Assembly (NCBI GenBank): GCA_023213395.1
Contig: CM041465.1
Coordinates: 249,495,741 to 249,559,740 of the forward strand
Length of the DNA: 64,000 nucleotides
Source: Cycas panzhihuaensis
Lineage: Eukaryota; Cycadophyta
Direction of reading: 5' to 3'
Shown: positions 45,423 through 57,789 of the stretch, piece by piece
How positions within the stretch are numbered: position 1 is the stretch's first letter
Layout of the letters: the number at the start of each line of letters is the position of its first letter
Position numbers and translations under genes: made by a program
Notes under the pieces: model-generated
What the model was told of the DNA's origin: nothing
The model's database searches: none
Seen by the model: the letters and a program-made list of their open reading frames with translations, nothing else

Positions 45423-46778
45423 TCATTTTGTGTGTTTCAATTGCAGATGTGATCTTCTTTGATTTTTGTCTCCTAGATTAAATGAGACAACATATAATTT
45501 AAACTCTATGAAGATAAATGAATCTTCCTTGTTTCTCTTGAAGTCTGTTAGGACGATCAACTTTTCGAGCCAATGAGTATTTCTTTGAAAGGAAATGAGG
45601 AACAATGTTTCCTTTCTTAACTCCACCTGTACATGTTTAGAACCCACAAGATACTTTGTCCTTTCTATGTCATCCAAGAAATTCTTTGTGCTAAGTATGA
45701 TGAGAATCTCCATTATGGCTACATACACATATTTCCCAATTATGGCTACACAAAGATGGAACATCACTATGATATGGTTGAATCTTATGGTTAAATAGCC
45801 TACCCAAAACACACAATGATTTTGATGGACAAGATTTTGAACATATGATGTACTAGCTATGCTCTTTCTTCCTTTGAATAGATCTTCTAGAGTCTTTGCA
45901 GGGTATGCAATCACAATTTGGATTCTTTAAAAAATGAGAACCGAAAATGCAACTGAGTTGAATGTAACCATAGAGAGTCTTCTGCATGTGCAAATAACCA
46001 TATGCCCTGAAATCATTTAAACTCTGACAACAAATCTATCAACACAGATTAAGGTAATGCTGCCCATACTTTCTACCAAGGTACCTGCGTCTCCATGGTG
46101 TACCACCTGTAAAAGTTGATCACTTTTGGATCGTGCAATCTCCATTCTAGATGCAAAGTTTCTTGTCAACTTGATGAGACTCAAAGTTTTTGATGAAATC
46201 ATGTCTTTAGATTGCAAATAGTGCTCATCTGTCTTATTTCTAGAAATGGGTTCTTTATCTCCTTTATGAGTGATAGATGAATCTGTATGAGAATTGGTCT
46301 TACTAGAATCAATTTGGTTTTCCCTTTTTGCTTTCCTCTTCAACTTCTTTTTTTGGTTCCTTGTCTTCTTGATAGCCTTCTGCAGTTCTTCAGGACCCTT
46401 TTCATACACTTCCCTCAATACCTTCTACGCATATTTAGTTGAGTCAGTGTTCTGAAGTATGTGGATAAGAAAGTGATATAAATGAGGGAGGTTATTTTTG
46501 TCGAAAGCTACAAGCATCACATCAGTAGCTACTTTGCTATTTTTTCTAAAATTTTCCTCCCCTTCTTCATTAATCTTTGGAGTGCTATCACAAACTATTC
46601 TACTTAACCTTTTAATCCTAAAGACGCATTCCATTTTAATTTTCCAAATTCAAAAATTAACTCCATATTTAGGCAAAACTATATTGGTATCTATTACCCA
46701 AAACTCCTTTTTTTCTGCTACAAAGGTAATAATTTCACTTAACTCCATAATGTATGATTGAGTTGAACACGAAAACAT
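45423..46778 (-). pseudogene. Family B reading frame, copy 2
   Basis: From ATG 46778-46776 a single frame of 452 codons runs to 45423 with no frameshift. It is interrupted by a TGA where copy 1 has Arg (KFRFWK), by TAG at 46427-46425 (codon 118, the same as in copy 1), by TAA where copy 1 has Gln (VARVQMM) and by TAA where copy 1 has Lys (ILIFKRI). The gag-like N-terminus reads MELSEIITFVAEKKEFWVID and IWKIKMECVFRIKRL. The basic patch is KTRNQKKKLKRKAKRENQ. The C-terminus, for example KNFLDDIERTKYLVGSKHVQ and HWLEKLIVLTDF, aligns with copy 1. No known family fits it. Confidence 0.65.
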
Positions 46779-47278
46779 TACTCAAAGATTATGTCTTCAT
46801 AGCCATGTCAAGCCAAGAATCTTTATCAAACAAGTTGCCCCACTGTCAATGAATAAATCTCTAGCCTAATATTTATCTTTCAATTTTGAGTAACCATATA
46901 TAATCATTACTTCATCGTCAACAAATATAAAACAATATTTACTAACTTGAAATATGTGATATTAAGGGCAAAAAATCAAAAGAGCTAAGATGATACACCA
47001 CCTTAATATATCAATATTGATTGACTTAACTTCGAAACAAATTTTAAGATGTGGATTCGACCAACCTTATTCAAATCAATTTGATTTCAACTTTAGGAGA
47101 TACGAGATACATTAGGGATAAAACCCTAACCGAATGAGCGACGACTGATGCTCTGGGAGACCTTGGAGGCGACGATGAATTGCTACTACTACCGCTTGAC
47201 CCAGGTGCTCTATGGTGTTGTTTTGTCACAGATGCTGAGATCAATGTCTTTTAGACAACACCAACGACAACATCGTAC
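46779..47278. other. Non-coding family B sequence up to the capture point
   Basis: Matches copy 1 (8298 to about 8645) until about 47095. After that the two copies differ. Confidence 0.55.
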
Positions 47279-48303
47279 TTGATGGTCGAACCAATAAACC
47301 GAGACCCTCGTTTTGTCTTACCCCAAAAAGGAGGTACACCCCTATGCAAAATATACAGTATAACTCAGTGCTGCTTCTGTACCATAGTTATATCGCAAGA
47401 CTTCATGAGCTACATAATATGGACTGCCCACAATATCTTTCATTCAAGCATATCCCTTGTTGCTGTTGACATTTCAACATCTGCAGTTATCAAAGGTGCA
47501 AAATTTGATGATTTTAATCTTGCTACTTCTCATGGTTAGAGCTAATGTTTTCTGACTGATGGATCTCTTCCTGGTCTCTTTGAAGTAGTTGAGTTGCTCA
47601 GGAGCAATTTAGCTAATGCACAAGAATTTGTTGATGAAATGTGGAACATAGCCATTAAGTTAGGGAGTAGCCTGAAGCTCAATTCAGTTGTAGGATCATT
47701 GTATAGTGGTGGTATAGTATCCACGTCAGTGGAAATGACATCTGAATCATCAGGATTGCTAATTAGTAATTCGAGTTATCCAGAAGGGTCATCTGTTAAA
47801 TCTAGGAAGAGAAGCTTTGATGCATCATTTTCCCTTGATCCCAAGCCACTAGTAACATGCTCATTTCTAGTGGTTCTTGCAAGAAAGCACAAGAGTGCTT
47901 CTTGCCCCATGTTCTGGGTCGCAGATTGGATTTTGGAATTCCTTCCCAGTCTTCAAGTGTAACGAATGTAAAGCATAGGGTATCTTTGAATCATTCGAAT
48001 AAGCGCTCTAATGCTTCAGTGGCAAGTGTGGGTGTTCTATCTAAGAATAGATTAGGTGATGGGAAATATGATATTTTGCATTTAAAGGGGCCATATTTAG
48101 ATACACCTCGGACAAGTGACCTAACTAAAGTTGGTCACAATAGAATATTGGATTTTCAAAGTGGTGATTCAGATATAGAGGGCCTAGAAAAGATGGACTG
48201 TGATTACCCAATGATACACCCGTCTATTGAAAATTTCTATGATGGTCTCCTTACCGTTCTAGAGGAACCTCCCTTAGATGAAATTGCAGAGTCTTCTTCA
48301 TAA
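47279..48303 (+). pseudogene. Unidentified Ser-rich gene fragment inside family B copy 2
   Basis: Plus-strand reading, opposite to the element. From about 47555 it reads LTDGSLPGLFEVVELLRSNL, then NAQEFVDEMWNIAIKLGSSL and VKSRKRSFDASFSLDPKPLV. After a frameshift near 47860 it continues KKAQECFLPHVLGRRLDFGI and GDSDIEGLEKMDCDYPMIHP, then FYDGLLTVLEEPPLDEIAES, to a stop at 48303. The composition (Ser, Asp, Glu) looks like a host regulatory or scaffold protein. I do not recognise it. Its position matches that of the esterase fragment beside copy 1. It may be a captured, cDNA-derived piece or part of the element. Confidence 0.5.
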
Positions 48304-49430
48304 CATATTCCATCTAGTATAAATACAACATTATTTTCGGATGAAAATGCTGAGATTCCACTGCATTCATCATTAGGGCTGAGCATTGTCATCGTCATTC
48401 ACTACGACCGTAACTTTGTACAGGTAACCATAACCCTCAAGGTTGGACCTTCATCTCCTTTGGCAGGTGCTTCAATTATTGGTCGGCTCCCTCTTAATGG
48501 CTCATACATATGCTATGCAGAAGCCTCTTTATATGCAGGGTTGAATGCTACTCCTTTAAGCAGGACGTTGTCCCTTCATCACATAGTCTGGCAAGTTCAA
48601 CTCTACGGTACTACACCAATTTGTGTCAACAACTGGGGGGTTTTCATCCACAGACCTTATTCGAACACACATGCAATATCCTCTTTCTTTCACAGCTTAG
48701 GCGTCTCCTTTATGGTAGAATCTCTTCTATTTAGGGATATCCAACTCTATTTTCACCTGTGCTTTGTTCATTCTCCATGGCATATAACCATCCTCATACA
48801 ACAATCAATAGAGATAACTATCTGTTGTACACCATGAGCAATCACGGAAAAATGCAACTGGGAGACTTCTATTCTCTTGTGGACAGATTTTTGCAAATTA
48901 TTTCCCTTCTTCTATGAGCAGACAACAATTTTTACACAACTATTTCTCTTCTCTTTTTGAGCAAATACTCAACAATCATTAGTCACAACCTTGAAGAATC
49001 AGTATTTCACCCAACACTACTGATTCAGAAAACACTTTCATCACCAGTTTTAGATTTCATGATTGATTTTTCATCCCCCCTTTGAATTTTCAATACAAAC
49101 CCTATGGATAGAAATGTGGCCTTATCTCTCACATTCAAGACAAATTCAACAATCAACAATTTCTTCACATCACCTTTTCATAAAACCCCTGTTTCATACT
49201 CTTTTCCTTATGACAAAAATAGAGGAGCATAGTTACCTGGGAGAGACTCTTACTTGGATTACTATTGGCACACCTTTGAGCAACAATGGACTTGGAACTT
49301 CTCCCCCGCAACTCAATCTTCAACCTGGCAAACGACTTAACAGAGTCTCCTCCTTTCTTACTGGAAACTTGACTAATTTGCACACAATGCCCTTAACTTG
49401 CAACTTGTAGTTACACAGATATGGAAGCCT
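48304..49430 (-). other. Leader of family B copy 2
   Basis: Between the gene-like segment and the PBS. Open frames here (for example 48460-48837, +) show no domain. Confidence 0.45.
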
Positions 49431-49442
49431 GCTCTGATACCA
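49431..49442 (-). other. Primer-binding site of family B copy 2
   Basis: GCTCTGATACCA on the plus strand is the exact complement of TGGTATCAGAGC, all 12 bases. It directly abuts the 5' LTR. Confidence 0.95.
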
Positions 49443-49835
49443 TGTTAGATTTTAACATGGAAGGCATTCAACTATAATCAACAAGATCAATAGACAAAGC
49501 ATGACTTTTATTAACTCAATATAAGCAGATGACATCAGAAACTAATGCACCATAGACTCAACATGAGTCCTAATGATGACTTGACATTCATATACTACCT
49601 CAACCACCTGTATATACAACATAGGTGGGAGAACATACAAGAGGTGGGACACGTGGGACAATTACCTTTAACTTAACCAATGACACTTTACCAACTAATT
49701 AACTAATAACCTTCTAGCTTTGCACACAATATTATTATAAGGTATGACCCTTAGACCTTAATAGTTAGAACTGACTATGGACTTTAAGACATACTTTATT
49801 TTAGATACATATACATTAAACATTATATTCTAACA
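49443..49835 (-). repeat. 5' LTR of family B copy 2
   Basis: 393 bp with TGTTAGA and TCTAACA ends on the plus strand. Read on the minus strand it has a CACGTG box (49655-49650), a TATATA box (49616-49611) and an AATAAA-type signal near 49511, in promoter-to-polyA order. Confidence 0.93.
49650..49655 (-). promoter_or_regulatory. G-box/ABRE-like CACGTG in the family B LTR
   Basis: CACGTG within GGGACACGTGGGAC lies about 35-40 bp upstream of the TATA box on the minus strand. In plants this core binds bZIP/bHLH factors, including abscisic-acid responsive ones. It is kept in both copy 2 LTRs and mutated in copy 1. Confidence 0.5.
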
Positions 49836-49840
49836 CATTC

Positions 49841-52800
49841 TACTACCACCTTTTTATTTTCAAATTTTTTATGTTGGTGACATATTGTGGTTGTGTTATT
49901 CCTTGTTGCAGTCCTTTTCAAGCATATGGTGCTTATGATGTTGCCTTGATGGAACTCACTTGAGTTTCTCAATAAGGCCAACACCAAATTGTCCAAAACT
50001 TGAATTTGCGAAAGCCTAAATCAATTAATACATGCATAGCAGAAACCTATGTCCAAAGGATGTGACAAACTCAAGTGAACATAGGTGTTCATACACCTGT
50101 AAATATATTTCTTTTACTATTGAAAGTAACTTCAACAACACTAACAACCCAAGCAACGTATTCCTCAGAGTCAAATATAATTTTAGAACAAATAGCAAAA
50201 GATATAGTATTTTTATTCACCAATTGAACATCTTTTATACATATTCATCTCGATTGAAAAGGAGGCCAACCATACTGCTTTAAATGTGGATTCATTGCCC
50301 AACCAATCGCAATCTTAAAGAGGAAAGCATCCCCAAGCTGGAGCATGTGATATGAATGTCAATGGTACTAGTATTTCACTCTTCATTCCCATCTCCAAGT
50401 ATCATTTTTTATGAAAGACTTCTTTTGGATTACAAATGTGTAATTAGTTGTTGTTGCAATCTTTTAATCATTTCTATAATATCTTTACAAATAGTTGTTG
50501 TTGTAAACTTTTTAATCATTGGTGTAATACTTTTATTTTCAGCTGTAACATCTCGCATCTTCACAATTTACTTATTCTTCATAATAAAATCAGAGACGCT
50601 ATACAACATATGGATCCTTGTTGGATCAATCTTATTAGATTACTTCACTATGACCACACGTGTCCCAAACTACGTAGTGCATAAAGGTAATGGTTGTGTG
50701 TTTCATACCACACAATGTCTGCACGTATGATCATTGGGTCTCATCTATATGAGAAGTGTGTTTCATACCACAACCTACTTAAGTATGAAATGGTAATCCA
50801 TACCATACAAGAATTACCCATAGACAAAATAACTAATGAGGGCTTACTTTGTCTCATATTCTTGCACATAAAATAACCAACAAAGGTTTACTTTGCCCTG
50901 CATGGCTTACTTTCCTTGTGAAAGAAAACATAGAAGGGCTTATTTTGCCTTTATAACAAAAATATCCAAGGGCTCACTTTGCCCTCTTTCAAATTGTAAT
51001 TTAGGACCCATAAAGTAGCCCAATGAGAATAAAACAACAATTCAAACACAAGTTTATAACATGATCTAATAAATGTCCCTTCATGAGATGGTAGTGGTCA
51101 CCAAGAGGATACCAAACCAATTTGGATATTTGTCCTTGAAGCCAATATTTTTAGATTGTGCAAATTTCATACAAGCTGGTTAGTAAATACCAAACTTTGA
51201 CCGATTAAAACTAATATTTCTAGGTGCAAAAAATCTCAAATAGGTTGCTTAACAAATGTCAAATTTTGAATCATCTAACCCAATAATTTTAGGTTGCAAA
51301 AAGCCTTTTACAAGTTGGTTAATAGACCACAAAACCTTGAATATAAAACCAAACTAATATTTCAACATCTTTCCTCCATACAACAACTTATGCTCCTAAA
51401 GAAAACTAGATTTCTTTGTTGAATTATCTTCTGCCAGCCATAGAGGCATACTCCAGTTTTCTACATTCTGTGAGCTCCTCCTCACTTCCAACCTATCTCA
51501 ATTAATTCTTTGTCCCCTTTGTCTCTATTATTCAATCTTTTTCCTTTGCTTTTCTAGAATTGATTCCTTGCTAATAAATGTCATTAATGTTGGGTGTCAG
51601 AAATCTGAGCTATAGTGATTGTAGAGTGCTTTTCATTATTATTGTTCGAAGCGGCTATCATTTATCCATGATATCCAAGTTACTAAGAACATATCCATGT
51701 CATGCGTCTCTTTGATCCTTAATTGTCTAAATGTCTAGGCGCATTTATTGGGACTCCAATGAGGCTAGTCCGATGTGGTTTTGTCAACCAATGAGAAAGT
51801 TGCAAGTGGAATTGTGTAGATTTATCATCCCTCCCTTTGTCTCCACATTTTTGTGGCCCTTTAGGGAATTATTTACTTGCATAGGTTCAGTTGCGCAATT
51901 GCAAAATGCACTCCTTTGTTTTCGTAATTCCACACTTACGCATATTAAGATCCACCTCCCAATGACCATTTGCGAAGCCACGAGGGATCTTTTGCTTAGT
52001 GAGAACTTAACTTGATCATTCACTTCAATCCTTATCTATACTCCATTGCTTGTTGGAGACCTATTCTTTCATTTGATGGAGTGATTTCCTGCAAGTCTTA
52101 TGCCTCTATCAACTAAGCTCTTGAGATGTTATACAGATTTTTGTACCTAGCATCTACCCTTACATTTATTTGGCCCTTTTTCCTTTTTCGGTTCCTCGGT
52201 CTATATGGACCATTTGAGCAATATAATTGGCTTTTGTATTATGTTAGTCATAACAAAATAAAGATTACATCATTCAATGTATTAAAAGAAGAAGGGTCCA
52301 ACACCTTATAACATAATACACAAACAAACTATCCTAATGAATGAAACTAAATGGTGCACCCTCACTCTGCACCCTCACTCCTAGTGGAGCATGGAATAAG
52401 CTTCTACCCTACATAGGGTGAATAAGATAATGAAACAAAAAGAATTTGCATTTGACCAAAGTATGAGATGGGAAAGACTTTACATATATACATGATTTGA
52501 GAAGTAATTTGTCCAAGAAAGATAGGAGGTCAAGTGGAATCAAGGTTGGGTCCTTATACTTCCATTTTCTCATTTTCATTTATTGAATATTTTCTCATTT
52601 TACCAACATGTGCATTTACACATCTTGATCAATTTTGATGTTATTCATGGTGGATGTATAATTTAAGTTTGTTGTCATTTGGGAGTTTTAGTGGCAGCTT
52701 TCCATCCAACAATGTGAATTGTACTAATCCAGTTCTTTTTATGTTTTCCATGATATAGGGTTTTAATCATCTCAATTGAAAAAGGGGGGTTTACATTTGG

Positions 52801-53639
52801 AATTCAAGTCTATCATGCAACTATCCCAATTTCTCTTTTCCACCACTTTAGATTCTGGACGTCTTTGTGATGTTTTGCTTTTTGTTTTTATTTTATTGTA
52901 CAAACAATCCTTGTTTCCTCTTAGCTTTGTCAATTGATATAACCTTTTGTGTATTGACTTTCTTTCCCTCGACTCGTGTTCCATTGTAATCTTTATATTG
53001 GCAACTTCATGTACGTCCTATTGTCAATACTTCATTTAATTTTGTTTTAACTCATTGTCGACTTTGGGTTTGTTTGATAAGTTCTCCATCTTGCCAGCTT
53101 GTTCTCCTCATAGCTCAAATCTCTTGTATTCCTAACTCTAATGGAATGACCTTTACATCCTTAAAAGACAAGACTTACATTTTGTAAATATTATCCCCAT
53201 ACTCTTAAATAATGCTAAGTTTTATGTGTGGCTCATTTCTAATGCCAATTCTTTTATGTCTTCAATTCTTGCTAATATACTTGCTTTCTGTGTCTTATTT
53301 GGGTTAGGGATTTATTGATTAACCTTTTTCCATTTGTAATCTTTATATTTTTAATGTCATAACCATGCTTCATTCCTTGGTTTCATCATCTTCACATCTT
53401 TTCATTATGTGGGCTTTCTAAGGTATTTTACCTATACTCTAGGTCATCATCTTCATCTTAGCATGTGTTGCTTGATTGGGTATTCCTCGACATTAGTAAG
53501 GATGTTTTTTCATCTCTTAGTTCTAATATCCTCTACTCTAAGATTAATGATTTCTTCTAGCTAAGGATGCATTATCCGCCCTATTGCTCACTTTCTAGTG
53601 GCAGGGATTGGAGGTGGTTTCATCTTACACTAGAGTACA
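49841..53639. other. Unassigned region, 3.8 kb
   Basis: No domain recognised. Two short repeats stand out: GGGCTTACTTTGCC-like motifs at about 50840-50985, and a degenerate array of three ~75-bp units at about 51140-51330 with AATATTT(T/C)TAGGTGCAAA. Open frames at 50356-50730 and 51731-52015 have no recognised family. Confidence 0.5.
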
Positions 53640-54219
53640 ATTCTCTATCTTTATTTTTAGCATGCATCCAATAGCTCCATCTCAACTTTGTAAGGATATG
53701 CCTCACTCTTGATTTAGAGAAGCGATGTTTTCAGATGTATTTTTAGGATATTTATACAAACCAATTGTTATTTGATTCTCTAGTTAGCTCAATAATTTTT
53801 TATGGAGCAAAGATGTTGGCATTGAGTCTATCCTCGGACTCGAGAGTGCAAATTGTTATGCTTTCTAGGACCATACATCATAAACACACGATTCCTCTTC
53901 AAATGATATAGGTAGAGTTTGGCGCACCACCTCTTCAATTAGGCCATGCTTGGGATTGCTTGGTATTTACATAGGGTCAAGAGTATGGGAGACTCTAGTA
54001 CTAGGAGGGGTAGATGCCCATTTTTGGCGGCTTTTTCTTCACAAGATTTGTCTTGGATGCAATCCAAGTGTTGGTATGCTAAGGTATTAGTTCTATTGTG
54101 AATGATTGGGATTCTTACTGGTTGACTTCGACCCACACAACTCTCATTGGATAACCCCAATTTCAATCTATTCAAGAAAGAGATTAATGAGGCCATAATG
54201 AATGAACTTTATTGGACAT
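53640..54219 (+). pseudogene. LINE-like reverse transcriptase C-terminal remnant, left part
   Basis: LLFDSLVSSIIFYGAKM followed by QIVMLSRTIHHKHTIPLQMI recalls the LYxSLVxSxLLYGxxxWG segment after the RT domain of plant LINE-like elements. A shifted frame continues AMLGIAWYLHRVKSMGDSST and SSQDLSWMQSKCWYAKV. The text runs to NELYWT at the chromovirus edge and resumes at 60714. Confidence 0.5.
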
Positions 54220-54423
54220 TGTTATAAATCTTTATTAATTGTTGAAAAGATACCTTCTAAGGGTTACGTCCCTTAATACAACAACAGATACCATGCATTT
54301 ATTTATATGGCCGTTGTTCTGTTGTATGGATATCTGGAGTCTACATCAATAATACTTGTAAACTTTCAAAACTCTCAGCATTATTTGCTCATCTCTCTTA
54401 ATTCTTGAGTTGGGTTCGATACA
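54220..54423 (+). repeat. 5' LTR of the chromovirus
   Basis: TGTTATAAATC...TTCGATACA, 204 bp. TTTATATGG near 54302 is TATA-like. Differs from the 3' LTR at two positions (T/C in CAT(T/C)TATTT and G/A in GGA(G/A)TC). Confidence 0.97.
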
Positions 54424-54425
54424 AG

Positions 54426-54437
54426 TGGTATCAGAGC
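54426..54437 (+). other. Primer-binding site of the chromovirus
   Basis: TGGTATCAGAGC, an exact initiator-Met tRNA match, two bases inside the LTR. Confidence 0.95.
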
Positions 54438-55889
54438 ATCCTTTCTGGCCTGTGAAGAAAAAAACAAGTATTCAAGATTCTAACCACTGCAATAATGACA
54501 AGCAGCCATTAAACAAGCTTTGCTGGAGATCTAGAGGAATTGAATCTGCCAGACGGGAAAGGACCATATCTTGTTCTCTGTGTACGACAATCTCGTCATA
54601 AACACCAGCAAGCACTCTGATTCGCTTAATTGTTAACATCATCTTCCGTTCCTTGTCACATCACCGCCATATCGCTTTAGCATATATACCATCAATTCTG
54701 CAATCGTTGAAAACACATCTTAACGCACTTATCATCTGTGCATTCATCAATCAACCGTCTTCAGACATCTTTACTTTGTATGTTAGCTTGGGAACTGGTC
54801 CCTTTTGATTGGCCGAGCATTCATTAGTCTTTGTAGTTAACCGTTGCATTACTAAGCAAGATCCGAGGTCTTCGTTGCTATGTCTGCGTGATTACCAGAT
54901 CTGCGTCTGGGTATTTTTCATTGCGTCTTCACCCTCGTTGACCCTGGGTATTTTTCGTTACGTTGCGTCCGTGATTACCAGATCTGCGTCTGGGTATTTT
55001 TGCGTTGCGTCTTCACTAAGTTGCGTCTTCATCTTCATTGCGTCTGCATCTTCACTACGTCGCGTCACGCTTTCACATCTTCATTACGTCGTCCTCTTAA
55101 GTTTTCATTACGTCTTCATTACATCTTCCTCTTAAGTCTTCATTACGTTTCTTTCTTACGTCTTCCTTCTTCAAGTCCGCTTACATTATTTAGGCCGTAC
55201 ATTATTCTTATTAGATATTACTAATATCTATTGAATATTATTAAATATAAGTCATTTACATAGCCGCCAAGATTATTTAACATTATTTATTGCATTCACT
55301 TCAATACATTATTTGTAATAACTAACCTTTATTTGTAATAACTAACCTTTATTTATTAACTAACTTTATTTGTAATAACATTTTGTTACTCCCGATTGAT
55401 TAAATATAACTTTATTTTCACTCTATTAATCATATATCATAAACACTCAATTGTATTACCATATCAATAATCTTTAAGATCTTCATCCAAAATCCTTGAT
55501 TGTCATAACATTGGGTAGACAGTATTGTTAGCTTATGTGAGACATTTAGGCCTTGACTTTTCCTAATTCACGTCCCCATTCAATCTATTAACAATTGTGA
55601 ATAGGGGATAATTGACCAAATTCTCCTTTATCTATCCCTATTATCGATCTTCTCAAATAGGCTTCAGCAATCTGTCAATTTATTTAATTAACTGCTTATT
55701 CTTGGCCAAAAGTTTCGCAAAATTTGATAAGTATTGGAAGCGTGTGACAGTCCTTTTACAAAGCTTCATTCAACTTATGAAATTTATACACAAGTGTAAA
55801 AGAGATTAACAAGAGAAGCAGAGACTTGCATTGGCACACTAAACACGACCGTCAAACAGTGGAATCGTATTTATACGATTATTAAAATA
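54438..55889 (+). other. Leader of the chromovirus with CpG-rich minisatellite
   Basis: 1.45 kb before gag. At 54887-55015 a unit with GTGATTACCAGATCTGCGTCTGGG occurs twice, 83 bp apart. At about 55010-55165 TTCATTACGTC-like motifs repeat. Many CpG sites are present. No gene. Confidence 0.75.
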
Positions 55890-57030
55890 ATGAATACTGA
55901 AGACATAGCTGATAATACCATTCAAAAAGAGATCGTCGAACCAATCACTCAGGTAGTCCATAGCGCAGTTCAAACGTTAAATGCCCTTTTAAACCATACT
56001 TTACACCAAATTTTGGATAAACTAACAATCATGGCGACAAGTAGAAAAGAAGATATGATTGTACCTGATTCAGAAGATGAAGCAAATAGTTGTCAAACAC
56101 ATTTCAGACATCAAACGCCAAGAAATCAGTGGGGTCCTCAAATATCTCTCATTAATTTTGAAAACGAGGCTATTAGGAAATATCTTAATGAATACCGGAA
56201 TTTAATCCCTGAAGAACAAAAGATAGTGGGTTTTCAGGCATACTTTAATTGCTTACAGAGCATTCAAACACAAAAAGAAAAAGTTAGAAAAAATTACTAT
56301 ACAACGTTTCAGTATAGAACAAAAGTCGCATGAGCCAAGAGTATGGATTCAACAGATGGAAAACTACTTTCGTTTAATGGAGATTGAGCAAGTAGAGCAA
56401 GTCCCGTTAGCCACCCTCCACACCCTCCACATGGATGGAATAGCATGTGAATGGTGGCAGTGTTTAGAACGAACCTCTTTTCGGATTCAACTTCCAACCT
56501 GGAAAGAATTTATACGCTTATTCATTGAACGGTTTTGAGACTGTATCTAATTGTGATTATTATTGTGAATTACGAAGATTAAAACAAACTGGTTCTGTGG
56601 AAGAATATAGTGCTACGTTCACGAGACTAAGCTATGTGTTAGAAGATATTCCGACCAATCGACTTATCCAGTTATATATAGATGGTCTGATAACATAAAT
56701 CCAGGCTGATGTTCAAATTCAAGAGCCTCGGGATCTGAATAAGGCCATATAATTAGCCAAAATACAAGAAGGAAAGATTAATGAATTAAGGAAGGTAAGA
56801 ACAAAACCTTATATTCCTTCGCATGCTCGTTCTAATCCTCCTTCAACTATACGACCTAGTTTTGTATCCAACAGAGTTACTCGGCCAGTTAAACTGTTAC
56901 TTCAAAGAACAAGAGCTAAGCAAGAAGAACTACGAAAAAATAATCTTTGTTTCAGGTGTGCCGAAAAATGGACACCTAATCATAAATGTCAGAAAAATCA
57001 ACTATACACTATTGAATATCTCCGGTAGCC
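55890..57030 (+). pseudogene. Chromovirus gag (frameshifted)
   Basis: ATG 55890 opens MNTEDIADNTIQKEIVEPIT. After a frameshift near 56300 the core reads HEPRVWIQQMENYFRLMEIE, then IACEWWQCLERTSFRIQLPT and WKEFIRLFIERF. A second shift at about 56536 leads to LRRLKQTGSVEEYSATFTRL, with an in-frame stop near 56697. The nucleocapsid Cys motif LCFRCAEKWTPNHKCQKN is at 56948-56989 (C-x2-C-x7-H-x-C). At least three lesions prevent a full Gag. Confidence 0.88.
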
Positions 57031-57129
57031 GAAGATGAGGAAATTGAAGAAGAAGGGGGCACCGAATGTGACCAAGGAAACATTGAAAATCATGAGTATC
57101 AATATAACCAGGAGGAAGACACCTTAAAA

Positions 57130-57600
57130 ATGTCATTCTCAGCTATGAGTGGATTGACAAGATCTGACACACTTAAACTACGAGGATTTATTAAAAATCA
57201 AGCTATTACGATTTTGATCGATCCAGGAAGTACTCATAATTTTATTGATAGAATATCAGCTCAACAATTAAAATTATTTCCATCTAGAACAACACCTTTT
57301 CAAGTAAGTGTTGGAGGGCGACAGGTTATATCTGGGCAAGGAATGATGGAGAACCTTAAAATCTCAATTGGGGACGTTACTCTCAAAGAAAATTTTTACG
57401 TATTAGATGTTGGTGGAGTAGATGTTGTTCTGGGAAGTGAATGGTTACGAACCTTGGGAACTTTTGAGATGAATCTTAAAGAATTATTTATGAGATATAA
57501 GAAAGATGGAAGAATTATCACCCTTCAAGGGGAAAGACCTGGAAATAGCCAACTGATATCATGTAAAAAAATGGAAAAATTAATCAAGAAGGGTCATTGA
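57130..57600 (+). pseudogene. Chromovirus aspartic protease
   Basis: An open stretch of 156 codons. The active site is ILIDPGSTHNFID (57210-57245), where gypsy elements have DSG or DPG. FYVLDVGGVDVVLGSEWLRT and LGTFEMNLKELFMRYKKDGR are typical of this family. The stop at 57598-57600 and later frameshifts cut it from RT. The domain itself looks intact. Confidence 0.88.
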
Positions 57601-57789
57601 GGTATGATGGCTCAATTTTTTTTGATCCATTCAGAAATTAAACCAACTGCACAAGAAAATGAATTACAAAGGCTCATCCAAAGAAAGATAAAGAAGAAGT
57701 TTTTCAAAATATTCCGGTAATTACCACCGACAGAGGATGTGAACATCAAATCGAATTGGAAGGTGCACTAATCCGATTGTTATCCTACC

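Larger units (their letters stand above)
44817..49835 (-). mobile_element. Family B LTR element, copy 2, full length
   Basis: 5.0 kb on the minus strand. LTRs lie at 49443-49835 (5') and 44817-45176 (3'). The PBS abuts the 5' LTR and the PPT abuts the 3' LTR. Target duplications are CATTT (44812-44816) and CATTC (49836-49840), one mismatch. The inside holds the family reading frame (46778-45423) and a gene-like segment in the opposite direction. No protease, integrase, RT or RNase H is recognised, so the element depends on enzymes from other elements. Confidence 0.88.

Noticed and set aside
50356-50730. A hydrophobic 124-codon frame as a membrane protein
   Set aside because: AT-rich DNA gives hydrophobic translations by chance; no family match and no start context.
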